From DTNV01 sp964388435 (GTDB taxonomy: Archaea; Micrarchaeota; Micrarchaeia; Norongarragalinales; UBA8480): a stretch of 33,270 nucleotides of DNA. Of this stretch, positions 22,200-31,044 are shown piece after piece (the first letter of the stretch is position 1; each line of letters opens with the position of its first letter). The notes beneath the pieces were generated by a model. The model saw only the letters and a program-made list of their open reading frames with translations. It ran no database searches and was not told the origin of the DNA. Made by a program: the position numbers and the translations under genes. The stretch lies in contig CAYMAH010000046.1 in assembly GCA_964388435.1 (NCBI GenBank), forward strand, positions 1 to 33,270, given 5' to 3'.

Positions 22200-23228
22200 T
22201 TGAACTCCGAGTTAAGGGAAAAACTTAAAAAAACTTTTGAATCTTCAATCGATTTAGACTGTATTTTAATAATAAACACCGAGTCCAAAGATCCTAATTT
22301 CACTTATTTTTCAGGGCTTAAAGGTCCGTTTGAATACGATGTTTTGATAATCAAAAAAAACACCGCCGTGCTTTTGGCTTCCCCTCTTGAATATGAAAAC
22401 GCTTTGATTCAAAAAAAAATTAAAGTGGTGAAGAGAGTTAAAAACTCGCGTTTTCTTGAGAAGAACGTTAAGTCTAAAAAAATCGGCTTGAACGCTTCTT
22501 TTCTTCCAATGGCTTTGTATTCTCAAATTAAAAAAAAATACAAGCCGAAGAAAATTGTTGATGTCAGCGAGGCGCTTGCCGAAGCAAGGGTTGTTAAAAC
22601 GCCTTCTGAGTTGAAAAAAATAAGGAGGGCTGTTGGAATAACCAAAAAAGCCTTCAGGAAAATCCCCGATTTTTTCAAGAAGGGAGTGAGCGAAAAACAA
22701 TTGGCGGGGGTTTTCGACGAGTTGCTGCTGAAATTCGGCTCTGAGGAAAACGCTTTCAAGACCATCGCCGCTTTCGGCAAGAATTCAGCTCTTCCGCACC
22801 ATGAGCCTGGCGAGTCAAAGCTTAAAAAAGGGGATTTGATTTTAATCGACGCCGGTGCCAAATTCAATGGTTACTGCTCTGATTTGACTAGAACCTTTGT
22901 TTTCGGCGGGGATTCTGAAAGGAAAAATTTTAGGAAGTTATTTGACTGTGTTGAAGAGACTAGAATTTTGATTTTAAACTCCTTAAAACCAGAGGTGGAT
23001 TTCAAGAAAATTAAAGAGTTGTTTGAGAAAGGCTTGAGAAAAAATGGTTTTAAGCCAATTCATGCTTTCGGTCATTCTGTCGGGACGGAGGTGCACGAGC
23101 CGGCGGTTGGAAAAATAAAAAAGGGGATGGTCGTCGCGGTTGAGCCTGGAGTTTATGTTGAAAGTTTTGGCGGGGTGAGGGTTGAAGATGATTTTTTGAT
23201 AACCGAGAAAGGTCCTGTTGAATTGTAA
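22200..23228 (+). CDS. pepQ: M24-family metallopeptidase (Xaa-Pro dipeptidase-like)
   Basis: 342 residues from TTG 22200, with a GAGATGA sequence (22185-22191) in Shine-Dalgarno position. Cleaves X-Pro dipeptides or N-terminal X-Pro bonds. All five metal ligands of the pita-bread fold are visible: Asp217 (LIDAGA), Asp228 (CSDLTR), His292 (FGHSVG), Glu315 (VEPGVY) and Glu329 (RVEDD). The N-terminal creatinase-like domain (1-130) contains PNFTYFSGLKGPFEYD. It sits between secE and spt5, which are usually neighbours. Whether substrate is dipeptides or longer peptides cannot be told. Confidence 0.85.
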   Translation: MNSELREKLKKTFESSIDLDCILIINTESKDPNFTYFSGLKGPFEYDVLIIKKNTAVLLASPLEYENALIQKKIKVVKRVKNSRFLEKNVKSKKIGLNASFLPMALYSQIKKKYKPKKIVDVSEALAEARVVKTPSELKKIRRAVGITKKAFRKIPDFFKKGVSEKQLAGVFDELLLKFGSEENAFKTIAAFGKNSALPHHEPGESKLKKGDLILIDAGAKFNGYCSDLTRTFVFGGDSERKNFRKLFDCVEETRILILNSLKPEVDFKKIKELFEKGLRKNGFKPIHAFGHSVGTEVHEPAVGKIKKGMVVAVEPGVYVESFGGVRVEDDFLITEKGPVEL

Positions 23229-23303
23229 TGCTTTAAAATACAGTTTGCTTGTATAAGTGTTGGTTTTTGTTTAAAAGTCGCATCGCATTAAAATAACTAT
23301 TCG

Positions 23304-23312
23304 TTTAATATA
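23304..23312 (+). promoter_or_regulatory. TATA box before spt5-L11
   Basis: TTTAATATA is about 50 bp upstream of ATG 23361, leaving a leader with AAAGGTGG (23343-23350) ten bases before the start. This gives spt5 and L11 their own transcript, separate from the genes upstream. Confidence 0.45.
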
Positions 23313-23360
23313 TTTTACTGTTTTAAAATTAAACACGGTTTTAAAGGTGGCATTTAAAAA

Positions 23361-23780
23361 ATGATTTTTACTTACAGAGTAACTGGCGGTCAGGAGTTGA
23401 TAGTCGCAGACTTGCTTGAGAAGAAGATTTTGAAAAGCAAGATTCCAATACAGAGTATTATTCTATCCCCCAATCTTAAGGGTTACGTGATGATTGAGGG
23501 GGATGATTTCTCCATAAGGCAGGCTGCTAATGGAATCCCGCAGATAAAGGGGGTTTTGAGAAAGGAGATAAGCATTGAAGAACTCAGGTCTTTGATTGAA
23601 AGCAAGCCGCAGAAAGTGGATTTGCAGAAGGGCAGCATGGTTGAAATCACTTCAGGTCCTTTCAAGGGGGAGAAAGCGAAAATTATGAAGTTTGACAAGG
23701 ATGACGTGGTTGTCGAACTGGTCGATGTGGCTGTTCCAATCCCAGTAACGATTAAAAGCGGTACGATTAAACTGATCTGA
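23361..23780 (+). CDS. spt5: Transcription elongation factor Spt5 (NusG homologue)
   Basis: 139 residues. The NGN domain (about 1-75, beginning MIFTYRVTGGQELIVADLLE, with SPNLKGYVMIEGDD) binds the RNA polymerase clamp with Spt4. The KOW domain (about 88-139) has GSMVEITSGPFKGEKAKI. Length and domain order are normal for archaeal Spt5. It is followed by L11 after 15 bp, the conserved archaeal order. Confidence 0.94.
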   Translation: MIFTYRVTGGQELIVADLLEKKILKSKIPIQSIILSPNLKGYVMIEGDDFSIRQAANGIPQIKGVLRKEISIEELRSLIESKPQKVDLQKGSMVEITSGPFKGEKAKIMKFDKDDVVVELVDVAVPIPVTIKSGTIKLI

Positions 23781-23795
23781 ATAGGTGTTTGATAA

Positions 23796-24269
23796 ATGAA
23801 AACTATTAATGTTATGGTTGAAGGAGGGAAGGCTTCGCTTGCCCCTCCGCTTGGGCCTGCTCTTGGACCTTTGGGTTTGGATTCCAATGCGGTTGTAAAG
23901 GCGATTAACGACAAGACAAAGGCTTTTTCAGGTATGCAAATACCTGTTAATGTTTTGATTGAAGGGAAAACTTTTGAAATTGAAGTTGGAACCCCGCCAA
24001 CGGCTAGCTTGATTAAAAACGAGCTTGGCTTGAAAGAGCCTGTGAAAGAAGAAGCGGGGGTTAAGGGTAAGAAAATCATTGGCAATCTCACGATTCAGCA
24101 AGTTAAGAAGATAGCTGAAATGAAAAAAGATTCAATGCTTTCTAAAACTCTTGAAAGCTCTGAAAGGCAGGTTATTGGAACCTGTGTTAGTCTTGGAGTT
24201 ACGATTGAGGGAAAATCAGCAAAGGAGTTCATGAGGGATTTGAAGGAGGGAAAGGCCAGTCTTGGATGA
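23796..24269 (+). CDS. rpl11: Ribosomal protein L11
   Basis: 157 residues. Binds 23S rRNA at the GTPase centre. Seen: VMVEGGKASLAPPLGPALGP (residues 5-24) with the conserved Pro-rich segment, FEIEVGTPPTASLIKNELGL, and the RNA-binding C-terminal domain with SERQVIGTCVSLGVTIEG. Downstream L1, L10 and P1, which usually follow in archaea, are absent here; a small unknown gene follows. Confidence 0.95.
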   Translation: MKTINVMVEGGKASLAPPLGPALGPLGLDSNAVVKAINDKTKAFSGMQIPVNVLIEGKTFEIEVGTPPTASLIKNELGLKEPVKEEAGVKGKKIIGNLTIQQVKKIAEMKKDSMLSKTLESSERQVIGTCVSLGVTIEGKSAKEFMRDLKEGKASLG

Positions 24270-24314
24270 CTTAAAAGCTAATGTTTATTAATTTTAACTT
24301 TTAAATTTAACTCA

Positions 24315-24554
24315 ATGGAAAAGCAGTACAAAAATATTCTAACGCCAGAAGAGTCAGAGCAGTTGAAAAAGGATATTTCAAAGAATTTGTTTAAAGTGGA
24401 TAAAACCATCCTTATTTCAGATTTAAGTAAAAAATATAATATTCACCCTAATAAATTGATTCAGTACATAAAAGGGGTTAGCTACTCTATTGAAGAGGAT
24501 AAGAAAGAGCAGGCTTCTGAAAAAAATTTTTGGGAAAAAAGAAAAAAATTATAA
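24315..24554 (+). CDS. Small HTH-like protein, unknown
   Basis: 79 residues. The middle (KVDKTILISDLSKKYNIHPN, then KLIQYIKGV) looks like a helix-turn-helix: a strand, a DLSKKYNI first helix, HPN turn and a second helix. The C-terminus is very Lys/Glu rich. I recognise no family, and the HTH reading is by eye. A TATA-like TTTTAAATTT (24299-24308) is very close to the start ATG. It is convergent with the CCA enzyme gene. Confidence 0.5.
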   Translation: MEKQYKNILTPEESEQLKKDISKNLFKVDKTILISDLSKKYNIHPNKLIQYIKGVSYSIEEDKKEQASEKNFWEKRKKL

Positions 24555-24607
24555 TCGCGCGGTTTGATGAAAATTAGCATTTCCAAGATTTTTTTCAGTG
24601 TTTTGTT

Positions 24608-25888
24608 TTAGAGCCAGAAGTCTGTTTTTGTCAGGAATTTCTCTATTTCCCTTTCTTTTTTTTCAGTTATTTTAGCCTTTGAAATGTTTTTTCTAAGGAA
24701 CGAGCCTACCCCGCTTGTTTTTAGTTGTTTTTTAATCAAGTCTACCGCTTTTTCAGTTTTTCTTTCTTCAAATATCACTATTTTGTCTTCTTCAACGTAT
24801 TTTCTGAATGGCTTGTGTTTTGAAATGAATTTTTTGACTTCCTTCCACTTTCCTGCTGGAGGCCCGGTTATTTTTCTGAAGTTTTTTGTTTGAAGCTCGT
24901 TTAGAATGAACACCATAAAAGCGCTTTCTTCGTCGTAGAAGCTGTCCGAGTCTAATATTTGAAAGTCTTTTTCAAGCTGGTTTTTGAGGAATTTTTCAGT
25001 TTTTTTCAGTTGGGGGTGCAGAATGTCTTCAACAACGTCGGGTTTTTTGAATTTTATTGTCACGGTGTTAAGGCTTGCTTTTGGTTTTTTTCCGTTTTCG
25101 GTTTTTTCGAAGAATTTAAGCGAGGGTTTTTCAAGAAACGCGTTCGCAAGCGTTATTAATTTGTAAAGGCTTGTTTCGCTTACTGAGGCTCCGGCGTTTC
25201 TGTTGAAGTCTATGGCGTCAACCAATATGAAGGGGGGTTTGAATTTTCTTACTGCCTCTTCTTTTTGATAGTGTCTTTCAAGGTCTATCACTACCGGGGG
25301 GCTCCAATCTTTGGCGTTTTCCAGCAGGTTTTCAAGGCTTCTGTAATTTAGTATAAGCTGTTCGCACACAAGCCCTGAAAAACCTCCAACTTCTGATTCG
25401 GCTCCGTAAATTCCAGCTGTTTTTAGGAGTTTTTTCATTATTTTTACGTCTCTTCTTTGTTTGGCTGTGAGTTTTTCCTGAAGGTATTTCATGTGAAGAG
25501 GGGTTCTGTCTACGGCGCTTTTGATTTTCTCTCCTTTTACCACTTCAAAGCAGGGTATCACCTCCACTTCAAACCCTTCCATTTTGCTTTTAAAGTAGGG
25601 GTGTTCAGCGTAGTGCATCACCCATTTTCCTTTTGGAAGGGCTTTTCTTGTTTTTTCAACTATTTCGTCAAGCTCATTGCTTTTTTTGAAAATCGCAAAT
25701 AAGTCTAAATCCCTATCCCCTTTTAAACCGGTGTCTCTTGCCGAGCTTCCAACTAGAAGCACTTCCGCTTCAACCCTTTTTTGAATGTAGTCTATTATGC
25801 TTTTGGCTATTCTCTCCTGCTCTTTTTTCTCCTTTTCGTCAGGGTTTATTTTTCTTCCTATTTTTTCGAATATTTCTTCGATTTCCAT
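24608..25888 (-). CDS. cca: CCA-adding enzyme, archaeal class I
   Basis: 426 residues. Adds CCA to tRNA 3' ends; the tRNA-Val gene in this window lacks encoded CCA. Nucleotidyltransferase motif GSSARDTGLKGDRDLDLF spans 47-64, with catalytic Asp60 and Asp62 and the preceding EVLLV strand. Following parts typical of class I are HPYFKSKMEGFEVEVIPCF, the PLHMKYL segment, GGFSGLVCEQLIL and the C-terminal archaeal domain with KSHKPFRKYVE-type residues. Length is typical. It is alone on the minus strand and divergent from L7Ae with a 206-bp gap. Confidence 0.93.
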   Translation of the reverse strand: MEIEEIFEKIGRKINPDEKEKKEQERIAKSIIDYIQKRVEAEVLLVGSSARDTGLKGDRDLDLFAIFKKSNELDEIVEKTRKALPKGKWVMHYAEHPYFKSKMEGFEVEVIPCFEVVKGEKIKSAVDRTPLHMKYLQEKLTAKQRRDVKIMKKLLKTAGIYGAESEVGGFSGLVCEQLILNYRSLENLLENAKDWSPPVVIDLERHYQKEEAVRKFKPPFILVDAIDFNRNAGASVSETSLYKLITLANAFLEKPSLKFFEKTENGKKPKASLNTVTIKFKKPDVVEDILHPQLKKTEKFLKNQLEKDFQILDSDSFYDEESAFMVFILNELQTKNFRKITGPPAGKWKEVKKFISKHKPFRKYVEEDKIVIFEERKTEKAVDLIKKQLKTSGVGSFLRKNISKAKITEKKEREIEKFLTKTDFWL

Positions 25889-26020
25889 TTTAATGCATTC
25901 AATAAGGCAAACGCTTATTAAATCGTTTCCTTTTGCGTTGTTTTTTTTACCGCGCTAAACTGTTTTGATTATTTAATTATTTGATTGAGTTTTCAAGCTT
26001 GGTTAAAATCAAGAGATAAA

Positions 26021-26029
26021 TATTTAAAT
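26021..26029 (+). promoter_or_regulatory. TATA box of the L7Ae operon
   Basis: TATTTAAAT lies 66-74 bp before ATG 26095. A leader of about 40 nt follows, with GAGGTG (26080-26085) ten bases before the start. This would drive L7Ae, S28e, L24e, valS, S15 and S3Ae as one operon. Confidence 0.5.
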
Positions 26030-26094
26030 GATTGCGTGGCTAATCTAAATCACTTATTAAAACCTATGAATTAAAAACGAGGTGTTTTAAAAAA

Positions 26095-26574
26095 ATGAAA
26101 GCATTTGTAAAGTTTGAGGTCTCTCCAGAGACTGAATCGAAGATTTTGGAGGTTATTGAAAGCGCTACCGCCGCCAAGGGAGTCAGGAAGGGGATGAATG
26201 AGACTACAAAGGCAATTGAGAGGGGAGTGGCCAAGCTTGTGGTTATGGCTGAGAATGTGGAGCCCGAGGAGATTCTGGTTCACGTTCCGGTTCTTTGCGA
26301 AGAGAAGGTTATTCCGTATGCTTATGTTAAGGACAAGCTAGCGCTTGGAAAAGCGGCGGGTTTGACAGTTCCCACTTCTTCAATAGCCATTGTTGACGCC
26401 GGGATTAAAGCAAATCTTCTTAAAGAAGTGGTAAGCGGCCTTCCAACGGCTGAAAAAACTGTTGAAAAACAGGAGAAAAAGCCTGAGCCGGTTAAGGAGA
26501 AAAAACCGAAGAAAGAGGAGAAGAAGAAAGAACCGGTTAAGGAGGAGAAAGCCCGGGGAGAGCAAAAAGAGTAA
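26095..26574 (+). CDS. rpl7ae: Ribosomal protein L7Ae with extended charged tail
   Basis: 159 residues; archaeal L7Ae is usually about 120. It binds kink-turns in rRNA, box C/D and H/ACA RNAs and RNase P. The fold is clear in 1-122: GVRKGMNETTKAIERGVAKL with the RNA-binding G-x-NE-x-TK, VVMAENVEPEEILVHVPVLC, EKVIPYAYVKDKLALGKAAG and TSSIAIVDAG. From about 123 a tail of Lys/Glu/Pro repeats (KEKKPKKEEKKKEPVKEEK) is added and is likely disordered. It heads the L7Ae-S28e-L24e string. Confidence 0.94.
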   Translation: MKAFVKFEVSPETESKILEVIESATAAKGVRKGMNETTKAIERGVAKLVVMAENVEPEEILVHVPVLCEEKVIPYAYVKDKLALGKAAGLTVPTSSIAIVDAGIKANLLKEVVSGLPTAEKTVEKQEKKPEPVKEKKPKKEEKKKEPVKEEKARGEQKE

Positions 26575-26590
26575 ATTAAAGTGGTTGTAA

Positions 26591-26803
26591 ATGGATGAAG
26601 GTTTTTTGGCTGAAATCGTGGATATTATTGGCAGGACCGGAGTGTTCGGAGAGGTTAACCAGGTAATGTGCAGGGTTCTTGAAGGCAAGGATAAGGGCAG
26701 GGTTATAAGAAGAAATGTCAGAGGTCCTATTAGGAAGGGGGATTTGATTCTTCTTCTTGAAACAGAGCGTGAGGCCAAGCCGTTGAGATCAAAGAAAAGA
26801 TGA
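26591..26803 (+). CDS. rps28e: Ribosomal protein S28e
   Basis: 70 residues: FLAEIVDIIGRTGVFGEVNQ (5-24), VMCRVLEGKDKGRVIRRNV and the terminal conserved GPIRKGDLILLLETEREA followed by a basic tail. S1-like OB fold in the small subunit near the exit channel. It lies 16 bp after L7Ae and 7 bp before L24e. Confidence 0.95.
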   Translation: MDEGFLAEIVDIIGRTGVFGEVNQVMCRVLEGKDKGRVIRRNVRGPIRKGDLILLLETEREAKPLRSKKR

Positions 26804-26810
26804 TTGTGAA

Positions 26811-26969
26811 ATGGAATGCAGTTTTTGTGGAGTGGAAGTAACGCCTGGGAAAGGTTTGAAATTTTTTAAGAAGGACGGTTCAGTGCTTGTTTTCTGCAGC
26901 AGGAAGTGCGAAAGAAACTTTGAAATGGGCAGGAAGCCTTCAAAGTTCAAATGGACGAGGAGTAAATGA
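26811..26969 (+). CDS. rpl24e: Ribosomal protein L24e
   Basis: 52 residues, typical archaeal size. Treble-clef zinc site: CSFC (3-6) and CSRKC (29-33). Other landmarks are VEVTPGKGLKFFKKDGSV and the basic RKPSKFKWTRSK end. The stop overlaps the ATG of valS (ATGA at 26966-26969), coupling translation to the synthetase gene. In many archaea ndk and infB follow L24e instead. Confidence 0.95.
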   Translation: MECSFCGVEVTPGKGLKFFKKDGSVLVFCSRKCERNFEMGRKPSKFKWTRSK

Positions 26970-29305
26970 AAGATTTCAATGTCAAGAAAGTGCAGGAGAA
27001 GTGGAGCAAGCTTTGGGTTGAAAATAATACTTATTCTTTTAAAAATGATGGAAGGTCTGTTTTTTCAATTGATTCTCCGCCTCCGTTCACTTCAGGCGAC
27101 TTGCATTTCGGGCATGTTTTAAGCTATTCTTTGTTTGACTTCGCGGCCAGATTTAAAAGGATGAATGGGTTTGATGTTTTTTTCCCACAGGGTTGGGATT
27201 GTCAGGGGTTTCCCACTGAGTTGACTGTTGAAAAAAAGTTCGGCAGACTGCCTAAGAAGGAGTTTAAGGAGAAGTGCATTCAAACGACTCTTGAGAATAT
27301 CAAGAGAATGAAGAGTCAGATGCAGTTCATGGGGTTTTCTTCAGATTCGACGCTTGAATATAAGACTATTGATGATGATTATCATAGGAAGGTTCAACTC
27401 TCTGTTTTGAAGATGTTTGACATGGGTTTGGTTTACAAAGCCGAGCACCCAGTCTTGTTCTGCACCAACTGTAAGAGCGCTATAGCTAAGGCTGAAACTG
27501 AAGTGGTTGAGAGAAATTCAAAGCTTTTTTATTTAAAGTTTAATGTTGAGGGGGAGGTTTTGTTGGTTGCCACTTCCAGGCCAGAGCTTTTACATGCTTG
27601 CGTGGCTGTTTTTGTCAATCCAACTGATGAGAGGTATAAGAAGTTTGTTTCAAAAAAGGCGTTGACTCCTTTAGGGGTTGAAGTTCCGGTTATAGCTGAT
27701 GTTGACGCCGACTCCGCTTTTGGAAGCGGGGCGGTTATGGTCTGTACTTTCGGGGACGAGTCCGACGTGGCTTGGGTTTACAGGCACAAGCTTCCTGTCA
27801 TCAAGGCTTTGACCGAAAAAGGGCTTCTTTCAAACGCCGGAAAGTATGATGGGCTCAACATAACCCAAGCAAGGGAAAAGGTAATAGAAGATTTGACTGA
27901 AAAGGACCTTGTGGAAAGGGTTGAAGAGATAACTCAGAACGTGAAAGTGCATGACAGGTGCGGAAGGGTGGTGGAATTGATTTCAACTCTTCAATGGTTC
28001 ATTAAAATTAAGGAGTTTAAAAAACAGGTTGAAGGCTGGGCGAGGGAGATAAGATGGTATCCCGAGTTTACTCTTCAATACTTGTTGGATTGGAATAATT
28101 TTGTAGATTATGATTGGGTGATTTCAAGGCAGAGGGTTTACGGCACTCCAATTCCCTTTTGGGTTTGCGAGAAGTGCGGGGCTTTTAAACCTGTCAAGGC
28201 AGAAGATTTGCCAGTGGATGAGAATTCAAAGCCGCCTGATAAGTGCGAGTGCGGGTGGAATTTCAAACTCGAGGAGAGCGTTTTGGATGTGTGGGTGGAT
28301 TCAAGCGTGAGCGCTCTTATCATTTCAGGCTGGCCTGATGACAAAAAGCTTTTCGAAAAGGTTTACCCCTGCACGCTTAGACCTCAGGGTACAGAGATTA
28401 TAAGAACTTGGGGTTTTTACTCGATATTAAGGTGTGGAGTGCTTACCGGGAAAACTCCTTTTTCCGATATTATAATAAACGGGACTGTTTTAGGTTCTGA
28501 CGGAAAGAAGATGAGCAAGAGCACCAAGAATTATGAGGATCCTGAAAAGATTTTCAATGTTTATTCAGCCGATGCCATACGGCAGTGGGCTGCTTTGAGC
28601 GGAATCCTCGCAAAGGACAGGCCTTTCAATTACAAGGACCTTGATTACGGCGAGAGTTTTCTTAAAAAATTGTGGAACGCGTTTAAGTTCGTGGAAAACG
28701 CTGAAAAGAAAGCCAAGGAGTCCGATGATTACACTTTGACGGACAGATGGGTTTTAAGCAGACTTAACAAGTTGGTTAAAAAAACCACTGTTGATTTTAA
28801 CAATTATGATTTTTATTCTGTTATAACCGGGGTTCAAAGCTTTTTCTGGCACGAATTCTGCGATTTATATTTGGAGGATGTGAAGTGGCGGGTTTACTCC
28901 GGAAGCGGGGGTGCCGCGGTTAAAACGCTTAAGATTGTTTTGCTGAATTCTTTGAAGCTTCTAGCTCCCTTCATTCCTTACACCGCCGAGGAGGTTTACT
29001 CGAATTTTGAAACTTCTTCAATTCACCTTTCAGAGTGGCCTGTTTCAAGGGAAGAGTTTATAAATGATGAAGTGGAGAATATTGTAAACGTTTTTCATGA
29101 AATCGTTTCAAGGGTTAGGAAGTTCAAGTCAGAAAACAGCCTTCCTTTGGGCGGAGACATTCAATTCGCTGAAATAACTGTTTCAGAGGAATTGCTGAAG
29201 CCTTTATCAGAGGTTTCGGAAGATTTGAAGGGCGTTTGCAGGATAAAAGTTTTAAGCCTTAAAGGCGGGAAAGAGTTTAAAGTTGATTGTCAAAGCGTGA
29301 TGTAA
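26966..29305 (+). CDS. valS: Valyl-tRNA synthetase
   Basis: 779 residues. Class Ia synthetase. Seen: SIDSPPPFTSGDLHFGHVLS with the HIGH motif as HFGH (47-50), FFPQGWDCQGFPTE typical of archaeal ValRS, the zinc-binding CTNCKSA, the CP1 editing domain with SRPELLHACVAVFVNP and FGSGAVMVCTFGDESDV, and KMSKS at 515-519. The WVDSSVSALIISGW segment, with a CEKCGA and CECG zinc knuckle just before it, also fits. The anticodon-binding helical domain follows. It is at the short end of the ValRS size range and lacks the long bacterial C-terminal coiled coil. The tRNA-Val at 5722 is a likely substrate. Confidence 0.9.
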   Translation: MKDFNVKKVQEKWSKLWVENNTYSFKNDGRSVFSIDSPPPFTSGDLHFGHVLSYSLFDFAARFKRMNGFDVFFPQGWDCQGFPTELTVEKKFGRLPKKEFKEKCIQTTLENIKRMKSQMQFMGFSSDSTLEYKTIDDDYHRKVQLSVLKMFDMGLVYKAEHPVLFCTNCKSAIAKAETEVVERNSKLFYLKFNVEGEVLLVATSRPELLHACVAVFVNPTDERYKKFVSKKALTPLGVEVPVIADVDADSAFGSGAVMVCTFGDESDVAWVYRHKLPVIKALTEKGLLSNAGKYDGLNITQAREKVIEDLTEKDLVERVEEITQNVKVHDRCGRVVELISTLQWFIKIKEFKKQVEGWAREIRWYPEFTLQYLLDWNNFVDYDWVISRQRVYGTPIPFWVCEKCGAFKPVKAEDLPVDENSKPPDKCECGWNFKLEESVLDVWVDSSVSALIISGWPDDKKLFEKVYPCTLRPQGTEIIRTWGFYSILRCGVLTGKTPFSDIIINGTVLGSDGKKMSKSTKNYEDPEKIFNVYSADAIRQWAALSGILAKDRPFNYKDLDYGESFLKKLWNAFKFVENAEKKAKESDDYTLTDRWVLSRLNKLVKKTTVDFNNYDFYSVITGVQSFFWHEFCDLYLEDVKWRVYSGSGGAAVKTLKIVLLNSLKLLAPFIPYTAEEVYSNFETSSIHLSEWPVSREEFINDEVENIVNVFHEIVSRVRKFKSENSLPLGGDIQFAEITVSEELLKPLSEVSEDLKGVCRIKVLSLKGGKEFKVDCQSVM

Positions 29306-29308
29306 ATT

Positions 29309-29761
29309 ATGGCGAGAATGCACACTGGAAAAAAAGGAAAGAGTTCAAGCAAAAAACCATCGTATGACTTCGCTCCTTCATGGGTGAGCATTTCAAAAGA
29401 GGAGGTTGAGGGTGTTATCGTAAAGCTCGTTAAGGAGGGGAAGGGAGAGAGCGAAGTTGGAATGATTTTAAGAGATCAGTATGGCATTCCAAGCGTCAAG
29501 AGGGTGACGGGCAAGAAGCTTGGAACAATACTTAAGGAGAAGAAAATTGAAGGCAATTACCCTTCTGATTTGATTCAATTGATTAAGAGAGCGGTTAGAT
29601 TGAGAAACCATCTCAAGAACAACAAGAAGGATCTTTCGAACACTAACTCTTTGAAGAGGGTGGAGTCTAAGATTTTAAGGTCTGTTAAATATTATAGGGG
29701 GAGGAAGCTTCCTGCTGATTGGAAGTACGAGCCTGAAAAGGCGGCTTTGCTGGTGAAGTGA
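29309..29761 (+). CDS. rps15: Ribosomal protein S15
   Basis: 150 residues, the archaeal/eukaryotic form with the N-terminal extension MARMHTGKKGKSSSKKP. Then EEVEGVIVKLVKEGKGESEV, IPSVKRVTGKKLGTILKEK and the S15 core RAVRLRNHLKNNKKDLSNTN with a YYRGRKLPADWKYEPEKA tail. It starts 3 bp after valS and precedes S3Ae by 4 bp. Confidence 0.95.
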   Translation: MARMHTGKKGKSSSKKPSYDFAPSWVSISKEEVEGVIVKLVKEGKGESEVGMILRDQYGIPSVKRVTGKKLGTILKEKKIEGNYPSDLIQLIKRAVRLRNHLKNNKKDLSNTNSLKRVESKILRSVKYYRGRKLPADWKYEPEKAALLVK

Positions 29762-29765
29762 AAAT

Positions 29766-30425
29766 ATGGCAAAATTAGTGGATAGTTGGAAGCTTAAAAC
29801 ATGGTATTCTATAGTGGCTCCAAAATTTTTCAAGGAGGTTGAGCTTTCTAAAACCCCCACCACTGACGAGAGTCACCTTAAAAACAGGATTATTATTCTT
29901 CCTTTGAAAGAAATTACAAAGGATATAAGCCATTCTTTCATCAACGTTAAGTTAAGAGTTGAAGAGATTAAAGGAAGCAAGGCTTTCACCAAGTTCATTG
30001 GTCATTCAATTTCAAGCGATTACCTTTCCACTTTAGTTAGAAGAGGGAGGGATGCGCTTAGAGTAGTGGTTGAAGCAAAGTCAAAGGATGGAGTGGAGTT
30101 TACGGTCAAAGTGATAATTGTAACCTCTGTAAAGGGAAGCGGCAGGCAGAAGACGAGCATCAGAAACAAAGCGGTTTCGCTTTTGAAAGAGAGGATTCCT
30201 AAGGAGGATTTCAACACTTTCATTTCCAATGTTTTCAACGGCAGCGTTTCTAATGACTTGAGCTCGTCCCTTAAAAAAGTACTTCCCGTAAGAAGAGTGG
30301 ATGTTTATAAAACCGCTTTGAAGGAGGTTTTCGATGTGGAAAGCGTTGAAGAAGCCAAGAGCATGGACTCCGCTTCAAGCGAGGAGAAAGTCCAGCTCAA
30401 GAAAGAGGAGACAATTCAGATCTGA
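29766..30425 (+). CDS. rps3ae: Ribosomal protein S3Ae (eS1)
   Basis: 219 residues. Small-subunit protein of archaea and eukaryotes near the mRNA exit. Seen: LVDSWKLKTWYSIVAPKFF, the VKLRVEEIKGSKAFTKFIGH segment, YLSTLVRRGRD and VKVIIVTSVKGSGRQKTSIR, then RRVDVYKTALKEVFDVE. The last 25 residues are acidic and variable. It ends the operon; a T-rich region (30426-30541) follows. Confidence 0.94.
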   Translation: MAKLVDSWKLKTWYSIVAPKFFKEVELSKTPTTDESHLKNRIIILPLKEITKDISHSFINVKLRVEEIKGSKAFTKFIGHSISSDYLSTLVRRGRDALRVVVEAKSKDGVEFTVKVIIVTSVKGSGRQKTSIRNKAVSLLKERIPKEDFNTFISNVFNGSVSNDLSSSLKKVLPVRRVDVYKTALKEVFDVESVEEAKSMDSASSEEKVQLKKEETIQI

Positions 30426-30541
30426 TTTTTATAAAATAAGTTTTTTCTCATTTTTGCCGTTTAATGCCCTTAAATTAAATTTTTATAGCTTAAGCTGGGA
30501 AGTTAAAAAAATTATTAAATCAAACTTTTTTTTGTTTGAGT

Positions 30542-30940
30542 TTATTTTTTCTTTACGGCTTTAACAGCTTGCTGTATCAATTTTCTGTGATGCTCTGAAA
30601 TTTCCGATTCTTCAACCGGAAAGATTACCTTTCCAGATTGGTATATCATGAGCGCTATTATCGCGATTCCAATCCAGAACAGAAACATGGCTATAGGCTG
30701 AAGCAAAGCTCCTATAATATCTTCTGACAGGAATGCTGCGGGCGCTCCCATGCTCCAGCCGAACAAAGCAGGAATTTGGCTTGGAGAGCCTAGAACATAG
30801 TTGATTTTATTGGCTTGAACAAAAATATTGTATGTCGCCTGCCCTACCATTAAGATTGATGCGAATAAAAAGAAAGCTCCTATCAATTTAAGCAAGTGCA
30901 AGTTTCTGTTTCCAACTTTAAGCCAAAAAACTCTTTCCAA
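30542..30940 (-). CDS. Small multi-pass membrane protein, unknown
   Basis: 132 residues from TTG 30940. The start is supported by AAAGGTGAT (rev. strand 30949-30957), about eight bases upstream, a full Shine-Dalgarno match. Hydrophobic segments: about 16-37 (LLKLIGAFFLFASILMVGQA) and 80-101 (LLQPIAMFLFWIGIAIIALM), with a less hydrophobic Pro/Gly-rich stretch between them. The C-terminal 30 residues are charged (SEISEHHRKLIQQAVKAVKK) and probably cytoplasmic. No family is recognised. It is divergent from radA. Confidence 0.6.
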   Translation of the reverse strand: MERVFWLKVGNRNLHLLKLIGAFFLFASILMVGQATYNIFVQANKINYVLGSPSQIPALFGWSMGAPAAFLSEDIIGALLQPIAMFLFWIGIAIIALMIYQSGKVIFPVEESEISEHHRKLIQQAVKAVKKK

Positions 30941-31044
30941 GTTAAAATCACCTTTAGATTTTAATATCTGGCATCATTTAAAAATCTATCCCTGAGCTTG
31001 AAATTGTTAAACTTAACTGTAAAAAAAATGGCTTTTTTATTTTT

